Shown here piece by piece: positions 1 through 8,078 of a stretch of 23,575 bases of DNA; within the stretch, counting starts at the first letter, position 1, and the number at the start of each line of letters is the position of its first letter. A model generated the notes under the pieces. It saw only the letters and a program-made list of their open reading frames with translations. It searched no databases and was not told where the DNA came from. Made by a program: the position numbers and the translations under genes. The DNA is from JBFWNZ01 sp050250795 (GTDB taxonomy: Bacteria; Pseudomonadota; Alphaproteobacteria; UBA8366): the NCBI GenBank assembly GCA_050250795.1, contig JBFWNZ010000014.1:1-23575 (forward strand), given 5' to 3'.

Positions 1-220
1 CCATCGCACGGAACTTGACAATACGGTGCTGCCGGTTCTGGAGCGGCAGTTCCCCATCAGCCGCGATGTTTCGCAAACGGCATCGCACCGGTTCATTTAC
101 AAACAGCACCCGCTGCATTCGCCGGAATTCGACATCATCATGTCGATCCTCGGCAAGACGTCGATGCCCTTCGAAGGTTACTCCGTGCCGCTGGAGAAGC
201 CGCCGGGCAACGCCGGCTGA
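1..220 (+). CDS. C-terminal fragment of an unidentified protein (cut by window start)
   Basis: The frame starting at base 2 is open from the window edge to a TGA at 218-220 and gives about 72 residues, with a G/C-rich third-position pattern like the other genes. The visible end reads as a soluble, mixed alpha/beta tail (HSPEFDIIMSILGKTSMPF) and closes with a Pro/Gly-rich stretch. I do not recognise the family. It is the only convincing + strand gene, converges with the membrane glycosyltransferase on the other strand, and their last 43 bp overlap (178-220). An internal GTG at 26 could be called as a start, but the frame is open further left, so it is more likely the tail of a longer gene beginning outside the window. 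Confidence 0.6.
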   Translation, partial: HRTELDNTVLPVLERQFPISRDVSQTASHRFIYKQHPLHSPEFDIIMSILGKTSMPFEGYSVPLEKPPGNAG

Positions 221-1608
221 GGGGGAACCCTGCGACGGCGATGCTGCCGGTCGATAACGGCGGCCAGGCCGATAGCGCATGTCAAGATCAGCACGGGCTC
301 GAAGGGAATCCGGTATTTCGGCGCGGCGACGGGGCCCGTGATCAGCAGGAAGTACCCCACCAGGGCTGCGGATAGGAGCGCGAGCGGCAGGTCGCGGCGC
401 AGCAGCATGATGAAGCCCAGTGCCGACAAGGCGAGCGTCAGGGCGCTGCCGATCCCGCCGACGGCTGCGGCGATCATGTAAGCAGGGGGGGCGGACGCGA
501 GCAAATGGCGGGCACGGCTGAAAATGTCACCGCCGCTGTCCATGAAGCTTTCGGTTTTCAGCGCGCGGATCCGCGGGTCGCCGAGGATTGCGGGCGCGAG
601 AATGTTCAAGGCCATGCCCTGGCCCCATGCCTGCGCGATCGCTTTTGCGGGTTGAGCCGCCAGGATTTCCAGCGCGAGCGACCGCATCTCTCGGTCTTTT
701 TGAAACGGTGTCGCGTCGGAAAGCGTCGTGCCATGCGTGGCGAAGCGCCGTTCCAGTTCGTCCTGATACCGGACCGAGAGGTCGTCGAAGGATGTGTTGG
801 AACCGATCTGATCGACCTGTGCTGCGACCCAGTACAGCAGATGAACGCCGGTCTGCGAGGTCAGGCGCGGTTCGCCGAAGGCGATCTGATTCCGCACCAG
901 CTGCGGGGCGACGGGAAGCGCGACGCCGATGGCGACGAGGATCGGGGCGACGACCGCAAGCTGCCATCGACGGCGGCGTAGAAGCGGCAGAAGCGAGGCA
1001 GCAGCCATGAGCGCCAGCGGGATGAACTGCATGACCGGCCGCACCATGATGGCCGTTCCGCAGAGGAGACCCGTGACCCAGGCGTCGATCGGTCGCAACC
1101 GATCGGCGAAGCGCAATGCAGCCAGCATCAACAGCACGGCGAAGAACAGGAACAGGGTCTCTGTCAGAACCAAGCCGCTATGGATGATCAAGTTGGGCCA
1201 GAATGCGGCGAGAAGCCCCGAGAGAAGTCCGGATTCCCGGGAGATACGAAGGCCAATCAATGCAATCAGCACGCAGGTCACAGCATCCAGAAGGGACTGT
1301 GCGATCAGAACCGGGATGTGATCGTTACCGAATAAGGCCCGCAAGGGTAGGAGGAACAGGAAGTAGCCGGGGACGCGCTCGTGTTCCGGCAGATAGGTTT
1401 GCCCGCCGCCCGGCGCCGGCGCGATATGATTGAATCCGCCGCTTGCGACCCAATCGCGCGCGCCCTCCCAATACAGCGACGCATCCTCGGTCAGGGCGAT
1501 TTCGGGCTGCCGGGCAATATCCGCGACGTTCACAATCCGCACCGCAAGGGCGATGGCGAACACGGCCCAAAGCCATCGAGGGTGCGCACTCAAATTGAAC
1601 GATGCCAT
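178..1608 (-). CDS. GT-C type membrane glycosyltransferase (GT39/ArnT-like)
   Basis: The product of 476 residues is a polytopic inner-membrane protein with many hydrophobic segments, beginning at about residues 12-29 and continuing to the C-terminal end. The first large periplasmic loop carries an acidic motif (Glu41-Asp42 in LTEDASLYWEGARDW), as expected for GT-C enzymes that use a lipid-phosphate-linked sugar donor. A long non-membrane stretch lies in the second half before three C-terminal helices. I chose the ATG at 1608, four bases after the asparagine synthetase stop; a longer frame to 1776 would run through that gene and is a shadow. Inferred role: transfer of a sugar from polyprenyl phosphate to the exported glycan or lipid on the periplasmic side. 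Donor and acceptor cannot be read from the sequence. Its 3' end overlaps the convergent + strand gene by 43 bp. Confidence 0.8.
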   Translation of the reverse strand: MASFNLSAHPRWLWAVFAIALAVRIVNVADIARQPEIALTEDASLYWEGARDWVASGGFNHIAPAPGGGQTYLPEHERVPGYFLFLLPLRALFGNDHIPVLIAQSLLDAVTCVLIALIGLRISRESGLLSGLLAAFWPNLIIHSGLVLTETLFLFFAVLLMLAALRFADRLRPIDAWVTGLLCGTAIMVRPVMQFIPLALMAAASLLPLLRRRRWQLAVVAPILVAIGVALPVAPQLVRNQIAFGEPRLTSQTGVHLLYWVAAQVDQIGSNTSFDDLSVRYQDELERRFATHGTTLSDATPFQKDREMRSLALEILAAQPAKAIAQAWGQGMALNILAPAILGDPRIRALKTESFMDSGGDIFSRARHLLASAPPAYMIAAAVGGIGSALTLALSALGFIMLLRRDLPLALLSAALVGYFLLITGPVAAPKYRIPFEPVLILTCAIGLAAVIDRQHRRRRVPPQPALPGGFSSGTE

Positions 1609-1612
1609 CTGT

Positions 1613-3448
1613 TCATACCGGTTCCGGATCGGACAGCGCGGTGCAGCGTGCGGCGATATCGCGGAGCCAGAGTTCGGTGTTGACCAGAACGAACATGTTT
1701 CGCCGGTTTTCGGGCGCGCCCTTGCGGAATCCTTCGACGGCATTCCGGAGTCCCGCTCGATTGCCGAATGCGGCAAGCCGGCAGCCGGTATCCGTCAGAA
1801 GCTCGAGATACCGGCCGAGCATCGTGTCCTCCGCAAGCCATTCCTCGTAAGGCAATCGCAGGCCGACCTTGCGCCGATAGACCAGATCATGCGGCAGCAG
1901 GCGGGCTGCGAACGCTTTGAGGACGGGTTTGGTCGTGCCGCCGGGGATCCGCAAATCGCGCGGCAGGGCGTTGGCGATGCGCCAGAAGGGCATGTGGACG
2001 AAGGGGACGCGTGCCTCGACCGAGGCCGCCATGCTCATCTTGTCCTGCCGGACGAGCAGCGATTCCAGATAGGCCGTCTGGTCCACAGCCAGCAGACGGT
2101 CCCGGAAGTCGCGGAAGCGGCGGGATTGCGCTTCGCGATCGCCGGGGGCGGGCGGAACGAGGTCGGGGAAGAGGGTGTGGAGCGCCCGGAAATTCTGGGT
2201 GACGCCGCCATAAACCGCAGCGTCCAGGCCGTGAAGGCGCCGGATTCCAAGGAATGGCGATGTGGCCGGCCAGAAGGCTGCGGGCAGCAGGCGGCCCAGC
2301 CGCTCCTGCCAGGCAAGCCGCTTCCACCATGCATAACGAATGTATCCGCCGAAGGCTTCGTCCGCCCCTTCGCCCGTCAGGACGACCTTGCCGTGCTGCC
2401 TGATCTCGTCGCAGAGGCGCATGAGCATGACGCAGCCGCCATGCGGCACCGGGCCCTCCATATGGGCGACCGCCCGCGGCAGTGCGTCGGCGAAATCCTG
2501 CCCCGAAAGCGGAACCTCCCGATGATCGAGGCCATAGCGTTCGGCGACTTGATGCCGATAGGGGCCTTCGTCGAACCGGGGATCGGAAAGCTGGACGCCG
2601 AAGGATTGGATGGGTGTAGGGGTCGCCTGCTGGGCGAGGGCGGCGACGACGCTGGAATCGACACCGCCTGAAAGCTGCATCGTGTAGCCGACATCGCTGG
2701 CGAGGTGGGCGTGTACGGATCGTTCCAATGCATCCCCAACCATCTCGGGCGTCGTCGACGCGTCGGGCCTGAGGGTGTCGAGAGGATTGCAGAAACGCCG
2801 TTCGGCGAGCGTGCCATCCTTCAGGTCGATCCGGAGCAAGGTGCCGCCGGGCACCCGCTCGATTCCCCGGACATTGCTCAACCGTCCGGCCGCCCAATTG
2901 AAGGTCAGCAATTCCGCAACCGCCCGTGTGTCCGGTTCGGGGCGGATCAGGCGATAGAGCGGCCGCATCTCGCTGGCGACGGCGATGCATGCCTTCTGCT
3001 TCAGCAGATAGAGCGGCTTGATGCCCAGCGGGTCGCGGGCGGCGATGGCGACGCCGGACCGCCGGTCCACGAGAACGAAGGCGTACATCCCCTCCAGGCG
3101 TTCGAGCACGCCTTCGCCCCACAACCGGTAGCCTTCGAGAATGACCTCGGTGTCGCCGCGTGTCCGCAAGGCGACGCCGGCCGCGATCAAGTCATTGCGC
3201 AATTGCGTGAAATTGTAGATCTCGCCGTTGAACACCAGAGTGCACAGGCCATCGGCGCTTTGCATCGGCTGGTCGGCACCGGCCTGCGGATCAAGGATTG
3301 CGAGGCGCCGGAACGCCAATCCCCAGCCGGGCTGGGCCAGAACCCCTCCGGAATCGGGGCCGCGGTGGTACATGTCATGCGCCATGCCCTCCAGCAGCGC
3401 TGCCGGAATGTCGTGTCCGGCCCGGAAGATCGCGGCGAGTCCGCACAT
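1613..3448 (-). CDS. asnB: Asparagine synthase (glutamine-hydrolysing), AsnB/WbpS-type amidotransferase
   Basis: The protein has 611 residues and both domains of the family. It begins Met-Cys-Gly, so Cys2 is available as the N-terminal glutaminase nucleophile. The class II amidotransferase landmarks RLAILDP (about 48-54), FNGEIYN (73-79) and RDPLGIKPLY (138-147) are present. The ATP-pyrophosphatase synthetase domain follows, with the PP-loop SGGVDSS at 260-266. In glycan loci such enzymes often turn the carboxyl of a uronic acid into an amide using glutamine and ATP. Because a WlbABC-type uronic acid cassette lies upstream in the same operon, sugar amidation is a reasonable inference, but plain asparagine synthesis cannot be excluded. 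The gene is 43 bp downstream of the ABC exporter. A second, Cys-less homologue lies at 19480-21183. Confidence 0.9.
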   Translation of the reverse strand: MCGLAAIFRAGHDIPAALLEGMAHDMYHRGPDSGGVLAQPGWGLAFRRLAILDPQAGADQPMQSADGLCTLVFNGEIYNFTQLRNDLIAAGVALRTRGDTEVILEGYRLWGEGVLERLEGMYAFVLVDRRSGVAIAARDPLGIKPLYLLKQKACIAVASEMRPLYRLIRPEPDTRAVAELLTFNWAAGRLSNVRGIERVPGGTLLRIDLKDGTLAERRFCNPLDTLRPDASTTPEMVGDALERSVHAHLASDVGYTMQLSGGVDSSVVAALAQQATPTPIQSFGVQLSDPRFDEGPYRHQVAERYGLDHREVPLSGQDFADALPRAVAHMEGPVPHGGCVMLMRLCDEIRQHGKVVLTGEGADEAFGGYIRYAWWKRLAWQERLGRLLPAAFWPATSPFLGIRRLHGLDAAVYGGVTQNFRALHTLFPDLVPPAPGDREAQSRRFRDFRDRLLAVDQTAYLESLLVRQDKMSMAASVEARVPFVHMPFWRIANALPRDLRIPGGTTKPVLKAFAARLLPHDLVYRRKVGLRLPYEEWLAEDTMLGRYLELLTDTGCRLAAFGNRAGLRNAVEGFRKGAPENRRNMFVLVNTELWLRDIAARCTALSDPEPV

Positions 3449-3491
3449 GGGCTAGGCCGTCACATGGAGTCGGAAATACGCCAACGGACCG

Positions 3492-5318
3492 TCAACCCGC
3501 GGCCGGCACGATGGAAGCGATTGGGGTGGGTGCAGAACCGCCAGCATGGAGTGTCTCGCGATACCAGGCGTTGCGCTGCAGCAACTCCGCATGTGTGCCG
3601 GCAGCGGCGACCTGCCCGTCATGCATGATCAGGATATGGTCCGCGACCAGCGTGGCGGACGGTCGATGTGCGACGATCACAATGGCGGCATCGGTCTCGT
3701 TCTTGATCCGCTCCAGCGCGGAGACGATGGCACGTTCGGACCCGGCATCGAGGTTGCTGGTCGGCTCGTCCAGCACGATGAGCGCGGCTTTTCGGGCAAG
3801 AGCGCGGGCGAGGTCGAGACGCTGGCGCTGTCCACCCGAGAGTCTGTTGCCGGATTCGCCCAATGGCTCTTCGTACTTCTTCGGCAGCGCTTCGATGAAG
3901 TCCGCGGCATTGGCGAGCCGCGCTGCGGCTTCGATCTCTGCTTGTCCGATCGAACCGGCGCCATAGCCGATATACTCCGCGGCGGTCATGTCGAGCACGG
4001 TCGGAAACTGCGAAACGAAGGCGATGCGGTCGCGCAAGCCGCGCAGGTCGTAGTCCTCGATAGGGGCGCCATCGATCGTCACCTGCCCGGCCGTTGCGTG
4101 GCGAAGACGAGGCAGCAGGTCGATCAGGGTCGACTTTCCCGCACCCGACGGGCCGACGATTGCCGTGATGGTGCGTGCGGGTATCTCGGCATCGACACCG
4201 CGAAGGGCCTGGGTGCCGGAAGCGAAAGAGAAGGAAACCTCGCGAAACCGGATGGCGTCCCGCACACCGTCGAAGGTTCTTCCGGCGGGAAAACGCTCGG
4301 GCGCGTGATCCATCTCCTCCAGCCGGCGCAGGATCGTCTGAATCGATGCGAAGCTGCCGATGAAGACCTGGCGGCGCAGCATCGTCTCCTTGATCACCGG
4401 CAGAAGGCGGATGATTGCGACGAACATCACCATGACGCGTTCCGGCGGAACGCCAAAGCGGTCGATGGAGAGATAGAAGACCGCGAAGCCGCCGAGCAGG
4501 ATGATCGGCTCGATTGCGACGGTCAGCAGAGTCGAAATCTTGTTGAGATGGATGAGCGTCTCGCTCTGTCGGTCGGCCAGTTTTTCGACCGATTCCTGTT
4601 CGGCCCGCTCCATCGCCGAGAGGCGGATCAGCCGGATCGAGCGGATTCGCTCCAGCAGGAATTTCGACAGCGACTGGTTTGCGCGGGTCACTTGCTGCCC
4701 GGCTGCCCGGCTGCGCCGCATAAGACCCGACAAGAGGATCGCCGTCGCGCCGAAGATCGCGAAGGTTGCGAAGGTCATGACCGGGGAGAGGAGAAGCAAC
4801 CCCGCGCCATAGATCGCGCAGATCGTCAATTGACCGATATAGTTCACATAGGAGACGAGGGCACCCGTCGCGGACGTCAACTCGATTGCCAGCTCGTTGG
4901 CGAACTCGCCGGCTGAAACGCGGTCATGGAAGGAGAGATCGGCCGCCAGGAACTTGCGGAATGCCTGGCAGCGGACATCGCGCATGAAGGTGAATTTGAC
5001 GGCGTTGAGAACCAGCAGCTTCGCCGCCATGAAGCCCTGACGCAGAAGGAAGGCGATGAAGGCGGCGCCCAGCAGCGGCCCCAGCGTCGGCTGCAATCCG
5101 ACGAGTTGGAATGCATCGACCAGATAACGCCAATGAGTCGATTCGGCGGCGAGTGTCGGGACGTCCTTGTTGCTGGTGATGAGTTCCAGAATCGGCAGGA
5201 AGATGCCGATGCCGATTCCCTCGAACAGGATTGACGCGACCTGAAACACCAGGATCAGCGCGATCCACCGGCGCCGGAATCCCAGCTTGCGCGCACTGTC
5301 GAGAAAACGACGAAACAT
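3492..5318 (-). CDS. ABC exporter, fused permease and ATPase (MsbA/PglK-like)
   Basis: The 608-residue half-transporter has an N-terminal transmembrane domain (about 1-330; clear helices near 18-42, 80-98 and 155-200) and a complete C-terminal ATPase. Visible motifs are Walker A GPSGAGKST (389-397), Q-loop Gln437, signature LSGGQ (493-497), Walker B LIVLDEP (513-519) and H-loop His551. It would work as a homodimer in the inner membrane, exporting or flipping a lipid-linked substrate. No Wzx flippase or Wzy polymerase is seen in this window, so this exporter is the only visible route across the membrane, comparable to PglK for lipid-linked oligosaccharides or MsbA for lipids. Which substrate it carries is inference. 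Its ATG directly follows the TAG stop of the sulfotransferase-like gene (TAGATG), suggesting translational coupling. Confidence 0.92.
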   Translation of the reverse strand: MFRRFLDSARKLGFRRRWIALILVFQVASILFEGIGIGIFLPILELITSNKDVPTLAAESTHWRYLVDAFQLVGLQPTLGPLLGAAFIAFLLRQGFMAAKLLVLNAVKFTFMRDVRCQAFRKFLAADLSFHDRVSAGEFANELAIELTSATGALVSYVNYIGQLTICAIYGAGLLLLSPVMTFATFAIFGATAILLSGLMRRSRAAGQQVTRANQSLSKFLLERIRSIRLIRLSAMERAEQESVEKLADRQSETLIHLNKISTLLTVAIEPIILLGGFAVFYLSIDRFGVPPERVMVMFVAIIRLLPVIKETMLRRQVFIGSFASIQTILRRLEEMDHAPERFPAGRTFDGVRDAIRFREVSFSFASGTQALRGVDAEIPARTITAIVGPSGAGKSTLIDLLPRLRHATAGQVTIDGAPIEDYDLRGLRDRIAFVSQFPTVLDMTAAEYIGYGAGSIGQAEIEAAARLANAADFIEALPKKYEEPLGESGNRLSGGQRQRLDLARALARKAALIVLDEPTSNLDAGSERAIVSALERIKNETDAAIVIVAHRPSATLVADHILIMHDGQVAAAGTHAELLQRNAWYRETLHAGGSAPTPIASIVPAAG

Positions 5319-6218
5319 CTAGACCGCCCGCGTTGCTGTGGCCGATGGATAGCCGAATGCACCGGCGGGCAGGCCGAGCTTGGCAAAAAGCCGATCATTC
5401 GCGGCGCCGTAGTGCCGCATGATCGAAGCGTCGAGAGCAGCTTCATTCTGGGCTGGGATGTATGAGCCCAATCGGTTGATGTAGCGCGCGCCGATCACGC
5501 CACGGCGGTAAATGGCTTCGCCGACCGATCCGGGCAGAAGCTTCGCGATCGGGGCGACCAGCCAGTTCCGCAACAGCAGAGCGCTCGCGACATGGCCTCC
5601 GGCGGAAGGCTTAACGCGTTCGTTCTGTCGTGCCGGCAGGCGGGCGGGATCGACGCCGATCCAGCGAAGCACCCGGTCGATTGTCGCGGTGTGATCATGC
5701 TGCAGGGCTTCGTATGGCAGGAACAGCAGCGCGTCCGGTCCGAACGCTTCGGCATAGGCATCGTAGAGGCGATCGTAGTGGAGCAGGCCGTCCATCCGGC
5801 TGCGCGCGAAAGCGGCAAGAGAGCGCAGGCCGCCGCTCTTCAGGTAAAGGAAGTGCTGGGCACGGATCATGCTGCGCTGTTCTCGCACGAAGCAGAGAAT
5901 TTTCGCATTCGGCAGCGCTTCCTTCAGCGGGACGGCAAGGTCGGTGCGGTCTCGTTCCACCCACCCCGAAAGGCGGATATCCACCATGAGGTTCGCTCGG
6001 CGATCCGCAGCGTCACCCAGTGCCTGCCGTTCCACCAACTGCCACAGCCAATGGCTGGTCGCCAGGTCGGGGTGCTTGTAATAGACCTGCTTCGTCAGAA
6101 AGGTGGATGCCGTCCGCGGGTAGCCGATATGCACCGTGACGGGCAATCGGCAAGGCAGTCCCGCGGTCCGGAAATCCAGACGCTTGGCGGCATGGTCCGG
6201 TGCAGTCGGATCGGTCAT
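5319..6218 (-). CDS. Sulfotransferase-family protein
   Basis: The product has 299 residues. The segment HIGYPRTASTFL (about 30-41) matches the position and shape of the 5'-phosphosulfate loop of PAPS-dependent sulfotransferases, with Arg35 where Lys is usual. The segment CFVREQRSMIRAQHF (109-123) matches the 3'-phosphate-binding segment with Arg112 and Ser116. A cytosolic enzyme transferring sulfate from PAPS to a sugar or lipid hydroxyl is the family-based prediction; the acceptor is unknown. I chose the ATG at 6218, which overlaps the upstream stop as ATGA. A GTG at 6248 would add ten residues but has less support. No PAPS-synthesis genes (cysDNC) are seen here. Divergent members of this fold in polysaccharide loci are not always proven sulfotransferases, so activity is less certain than fold. 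Confidence 0.75.
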   Translation of the reverse strand: MTDPTAPDHAAKRLDFRTAGLPCRLPVTVHIGYPRTASTFLTKQVYYKHPDLATSHWLWQLVERQALGDAADRRANLMVDIRLSGWVERDRTDLAVPLKEALPNAKILCFVREQRSMIRAQHFLYLKSGGLRSLAAFARSRMDGLLHYDRLYDAYAEAFGPDALLFLPYEALQHDHTATIDRVLRWIGVDPARLPARQNERVKPSAGGHVASALLLRNWLVAPIAKLLPGSVGEAIYRRGVIGARYINRLGSYIPAQNEAALDASIMRHYGAANDRLFAKLGLPAGAFGYPSATATRAV

Positions 6219-7051
6219 CGTCCCTTGGCCCTGCGCCGGGCGAACCACTCGCCGAACTGCTGGCGCAGCTTTTGCGTCAGCGGCATGTGGGTCGGGTCTT
6301 CGCGGAACGGGTCCATATGCTCGTAGTCCGAGATGAGTGTCTGATCGCCGAAGCGATGCTTGAAGGTGAAGGTGATCAGCCGGTTATTGGCGGTGAGCTG
6401 GATATGGCCGGCCCACTCGTCCTCTCCCTCCTGCAGGATTTCGGATAGATCGATGGAAAGGGCCGATTGTGCGGCGACCCGACGGCGCTTCAGCAGTCGT
6501 CCATCCTCAGTCCTGATTTGGGTGACGATCGGCATCCGGTAGGGATTGATGAGGGTGAGGCTCTCGCCGAGGCCGCGCATCCGGTCGAGGTGAATGACCG
6601 GGTAGGCATCGACATAGGCGCGGAACTGCGCCATCTGCGTGATGACCGGCGGCGAGCCGTATTTGTAGGCATTATCCGAGAAGAACGATGCCTTTCCGTC
6701 CTTTCCGAAGATCGTATACAGCCCGAATACGGCCTTCGAGGCAAAGACCGGGCGGCCGTCGGCACTTTTCGTCTCGATTTCGACATAGGCAGGGCTGGTG
6801 CCGCCGTCGTCCAATGGATCCGGGATACGCAAAGGCAGAACGCCATCCGTCGCAAGCGCTCCGTTCCGAAACGGATAATGCGCCTCGGCCAGCGGCTGAG
6901 ACTGCCCGTCCCGATATCGGGTCATGACGACATGAACCTCCGCGTCCGGTGCCGTCAGGCGCCGGGCGATCTGGCCCAATGGCGGCACAATCGTGGCGTC
7001 GTATCCGCACGGGAGCGAGACGATCGTAGGATAGACGAAGGAATGCGCCAT
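6215..7051 (-). CDS. Unrecognised beta-rich protein
   Basis: The product has 278 residues and no family that I recognise. It is rich in alternating hydrophobic residues typical of beta strands, has no clear signal peptide or membrane helix, and ends in a basic tail (WFARRRAKGR). A segment at about 163-206 (SLTLINPYRMPI, then DGRLLKRRRV, then SALSIDLSEIL) resembles an immunoglobulin-like strand pattern also seen twice in the neighbouring iron-sulfur protein. The ATG at 7051 is used because the upstream gene stops at 7056, leaving a 4-bp gap; the longer frame to 7327 runs through that gene. It sits between the Bfd-like fusion and the sulfotransferase-like gene, with ATGA overlap to the latter, so the three are probably made together. 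A binding or scaffold role is only a guess. Confidence 0.75.
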   Translation of the reverse strand: MAHSFVYPTIVSLPCGYDATIVPPLGQIARRLTAPDAEVHVVMTRYRDGQSQPLAEAHYPFRNGALATDGVLPLRIPDPLDDGGTSPAYVEIETKSADGRPVFASKAVFGLYTIFGKDGKASFFSDNAYKYGSPPVITQMAQFRAYVDAYPVIHLDRMRGLGESLTLINPYRMPIVTQIRTEDGRLLKRRRVAAQSALSIDLSEILQEGEDEWAGHIQLTANNRLITFTFKHRFGDQTLISDYEHMDPFREDPTHMPLTQKLRQQFGEWFARRRAKGR

Positions 7052-7055
7052 CGGG

Positions 7056-8078
7056 TCAGAGGTGGTCGATCGACAAACGCGAAAGGGCGGAATCGGCATT
7101 GAAGGCATGCGCCTTGTAGCATCCTGTGCCGCGCCAAGACACCCGACAGAGCGGCGTGCCGATAGCGGGGTCCGCCTGCGCAAGATCGTCCGAACCGGCT
7201 TCGATCTCGACAAGAGCGGCACCGTATGCGGGCAGGGCGACCGTGGTCCGAGGAGAGCCCGTATCGGCCTGCGCGCCGAGCGGCAGCGGATACCGAAGTG
7301 CCAGATGAAGCGGTTGTGCCTCCACATTGACGAAACTCAGGAAGCGCCGTCCCTGCGGCCGAGCATCGAAAACGATCTCGCCCCCGCCATTCCAGCGCGC
7401 CGCCTGGCTGTGCACGGCGGCTGCGCCGCCCGGCCCGATCAGCTCCGTCTGCGGCCGCGTGGTACCACGGAAACCGGCGTGCGATGCCGCGCGGACGATC
7501 GTTACCGAGCCGATGCGAAGCGGGCCGTTCGCATCCGCTTCGAGCATCGAGGACAATTCGCGGCGCCATGTTTTACCGGCGGCGACCGTTCGGGTCTCTT
7601 GGAAGCGCTCGTGCCCCCCCTCGTCGCGCAGGGTCAGCGTGATCCGCATCGGCGGTGCCGACAGCGTTCCTGCGTAAAGCAGGGAGTGGTTGGCGACGAT
7701 CAGGGATTGCGTAAAGCCGCCGCCCGCAATGACGGGCAGAACCTCTACAAGAGGCATTCGCGTGCGCGGGCTCAGCGCGTCCAGCATGTCGTAAAGGCGC
7801 CGCTTCCAGGATCGGGCCGGCCGATCCGCCTTGCGCGCAGTCTTGTGCGAATGGTGCTTCGGGTTGGCGGATGCGCCGCGATCGAAGGCGACGAACTCGT
7901 ATTCCAAGTCCAACAGGCACGCGGTACAGGTGCGCCCCGCCCCGGTCTCTTGGAGCAAGGTGTCGAAATCCATGCCGGGATCGCCGGCCAGCGCCGCGTG
8001 CATTCCGTTCCGCGTGAGATTTTCGCAGGCGCAGATCATGGTGTCGCCTGCGGCCATGGCGTTGCTGCTTGCGTTCAT
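7056..8078 (-). CDS. Bfd-like [2Fe-2S] domain joined to an unrecognised beta-rich region
   Basis: The product has 340 residues. The N-terminus carries Cys16-x-Cys18 and, 32 residues later, Cys51-x2-Cys54 (ICACENLT and GAGRTCTACL). This arrangement and the intervening helices fit the small BFD-like [2Fe-2S]-binding domain (Pfam family BFD/Fer2_BFD), which binds ferredoxin-like clusters in bacterioferritin-associated ferredoxin and nitrite reductases. A basic linker (about 70-95, with HHSHKTARK) leads to a beta-rich region of about 230 residues with two immunoglobulin-like strand patterns (about 122-181 and 244-296) of no family known to me. There is no signal peptide, so it is probably cytosolic. 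The ATG at 8078 overlaps the GSCFA stop (ATGA). An iron-sulfur or redox-sensing module in a glycan operon is unusual. The cluster is inferred from the four cysteines alone. Confidence 0.78.
   Translation of the reverse strand: MNASSNAMAAGDTMICACENLTRNGMHAALAGDPGMDFDTLLQETGAGRTCTACLLDLEYEFVAFDRGASANPKHHSHKTARKADRPARSWKRRLYDMLDALSPRTRMPLVEVLPVIAGGGFTQSLIVANHSLLYAGTLSAPPMRITLTLRDEGGHERFQETRTVAAGKTWRRELSSMLEADANGPLRIGSVTIVRAASHAGFRGTTRPQTELIGPGGAAAVHSQAARWNGGGEIVFDARPQGRRFLSFVNVEAQPLHLALRYPLPLGAQADTGSPRTTVALPAYGAALVEIEAGSDDLAQADPAIGTPLCRVSWRGTGCYKAHAFNADSALSRLSIDHL

Noticed and set aside
1609..1776. 56-residue N-terminal extension of the GT-C glycosyltransferase
   Set aside because: It lies inside asnB in another frame and has no membrane or domain character; the ATG at 1608 starts just before the first helix.
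1430..2671. Long + strand open frame (413 residues) antisense to asnB; similar frames at 3546-4916, 7062-8237, 10365-11855 and 16521-18614
   Set aside because: All lie opposite well-supported genes, have no recognisable domain, and have the Arg/Pro/Gly-rich or Asp/Gln/Val-rich composition expected from antisense reading of high-GC genes.
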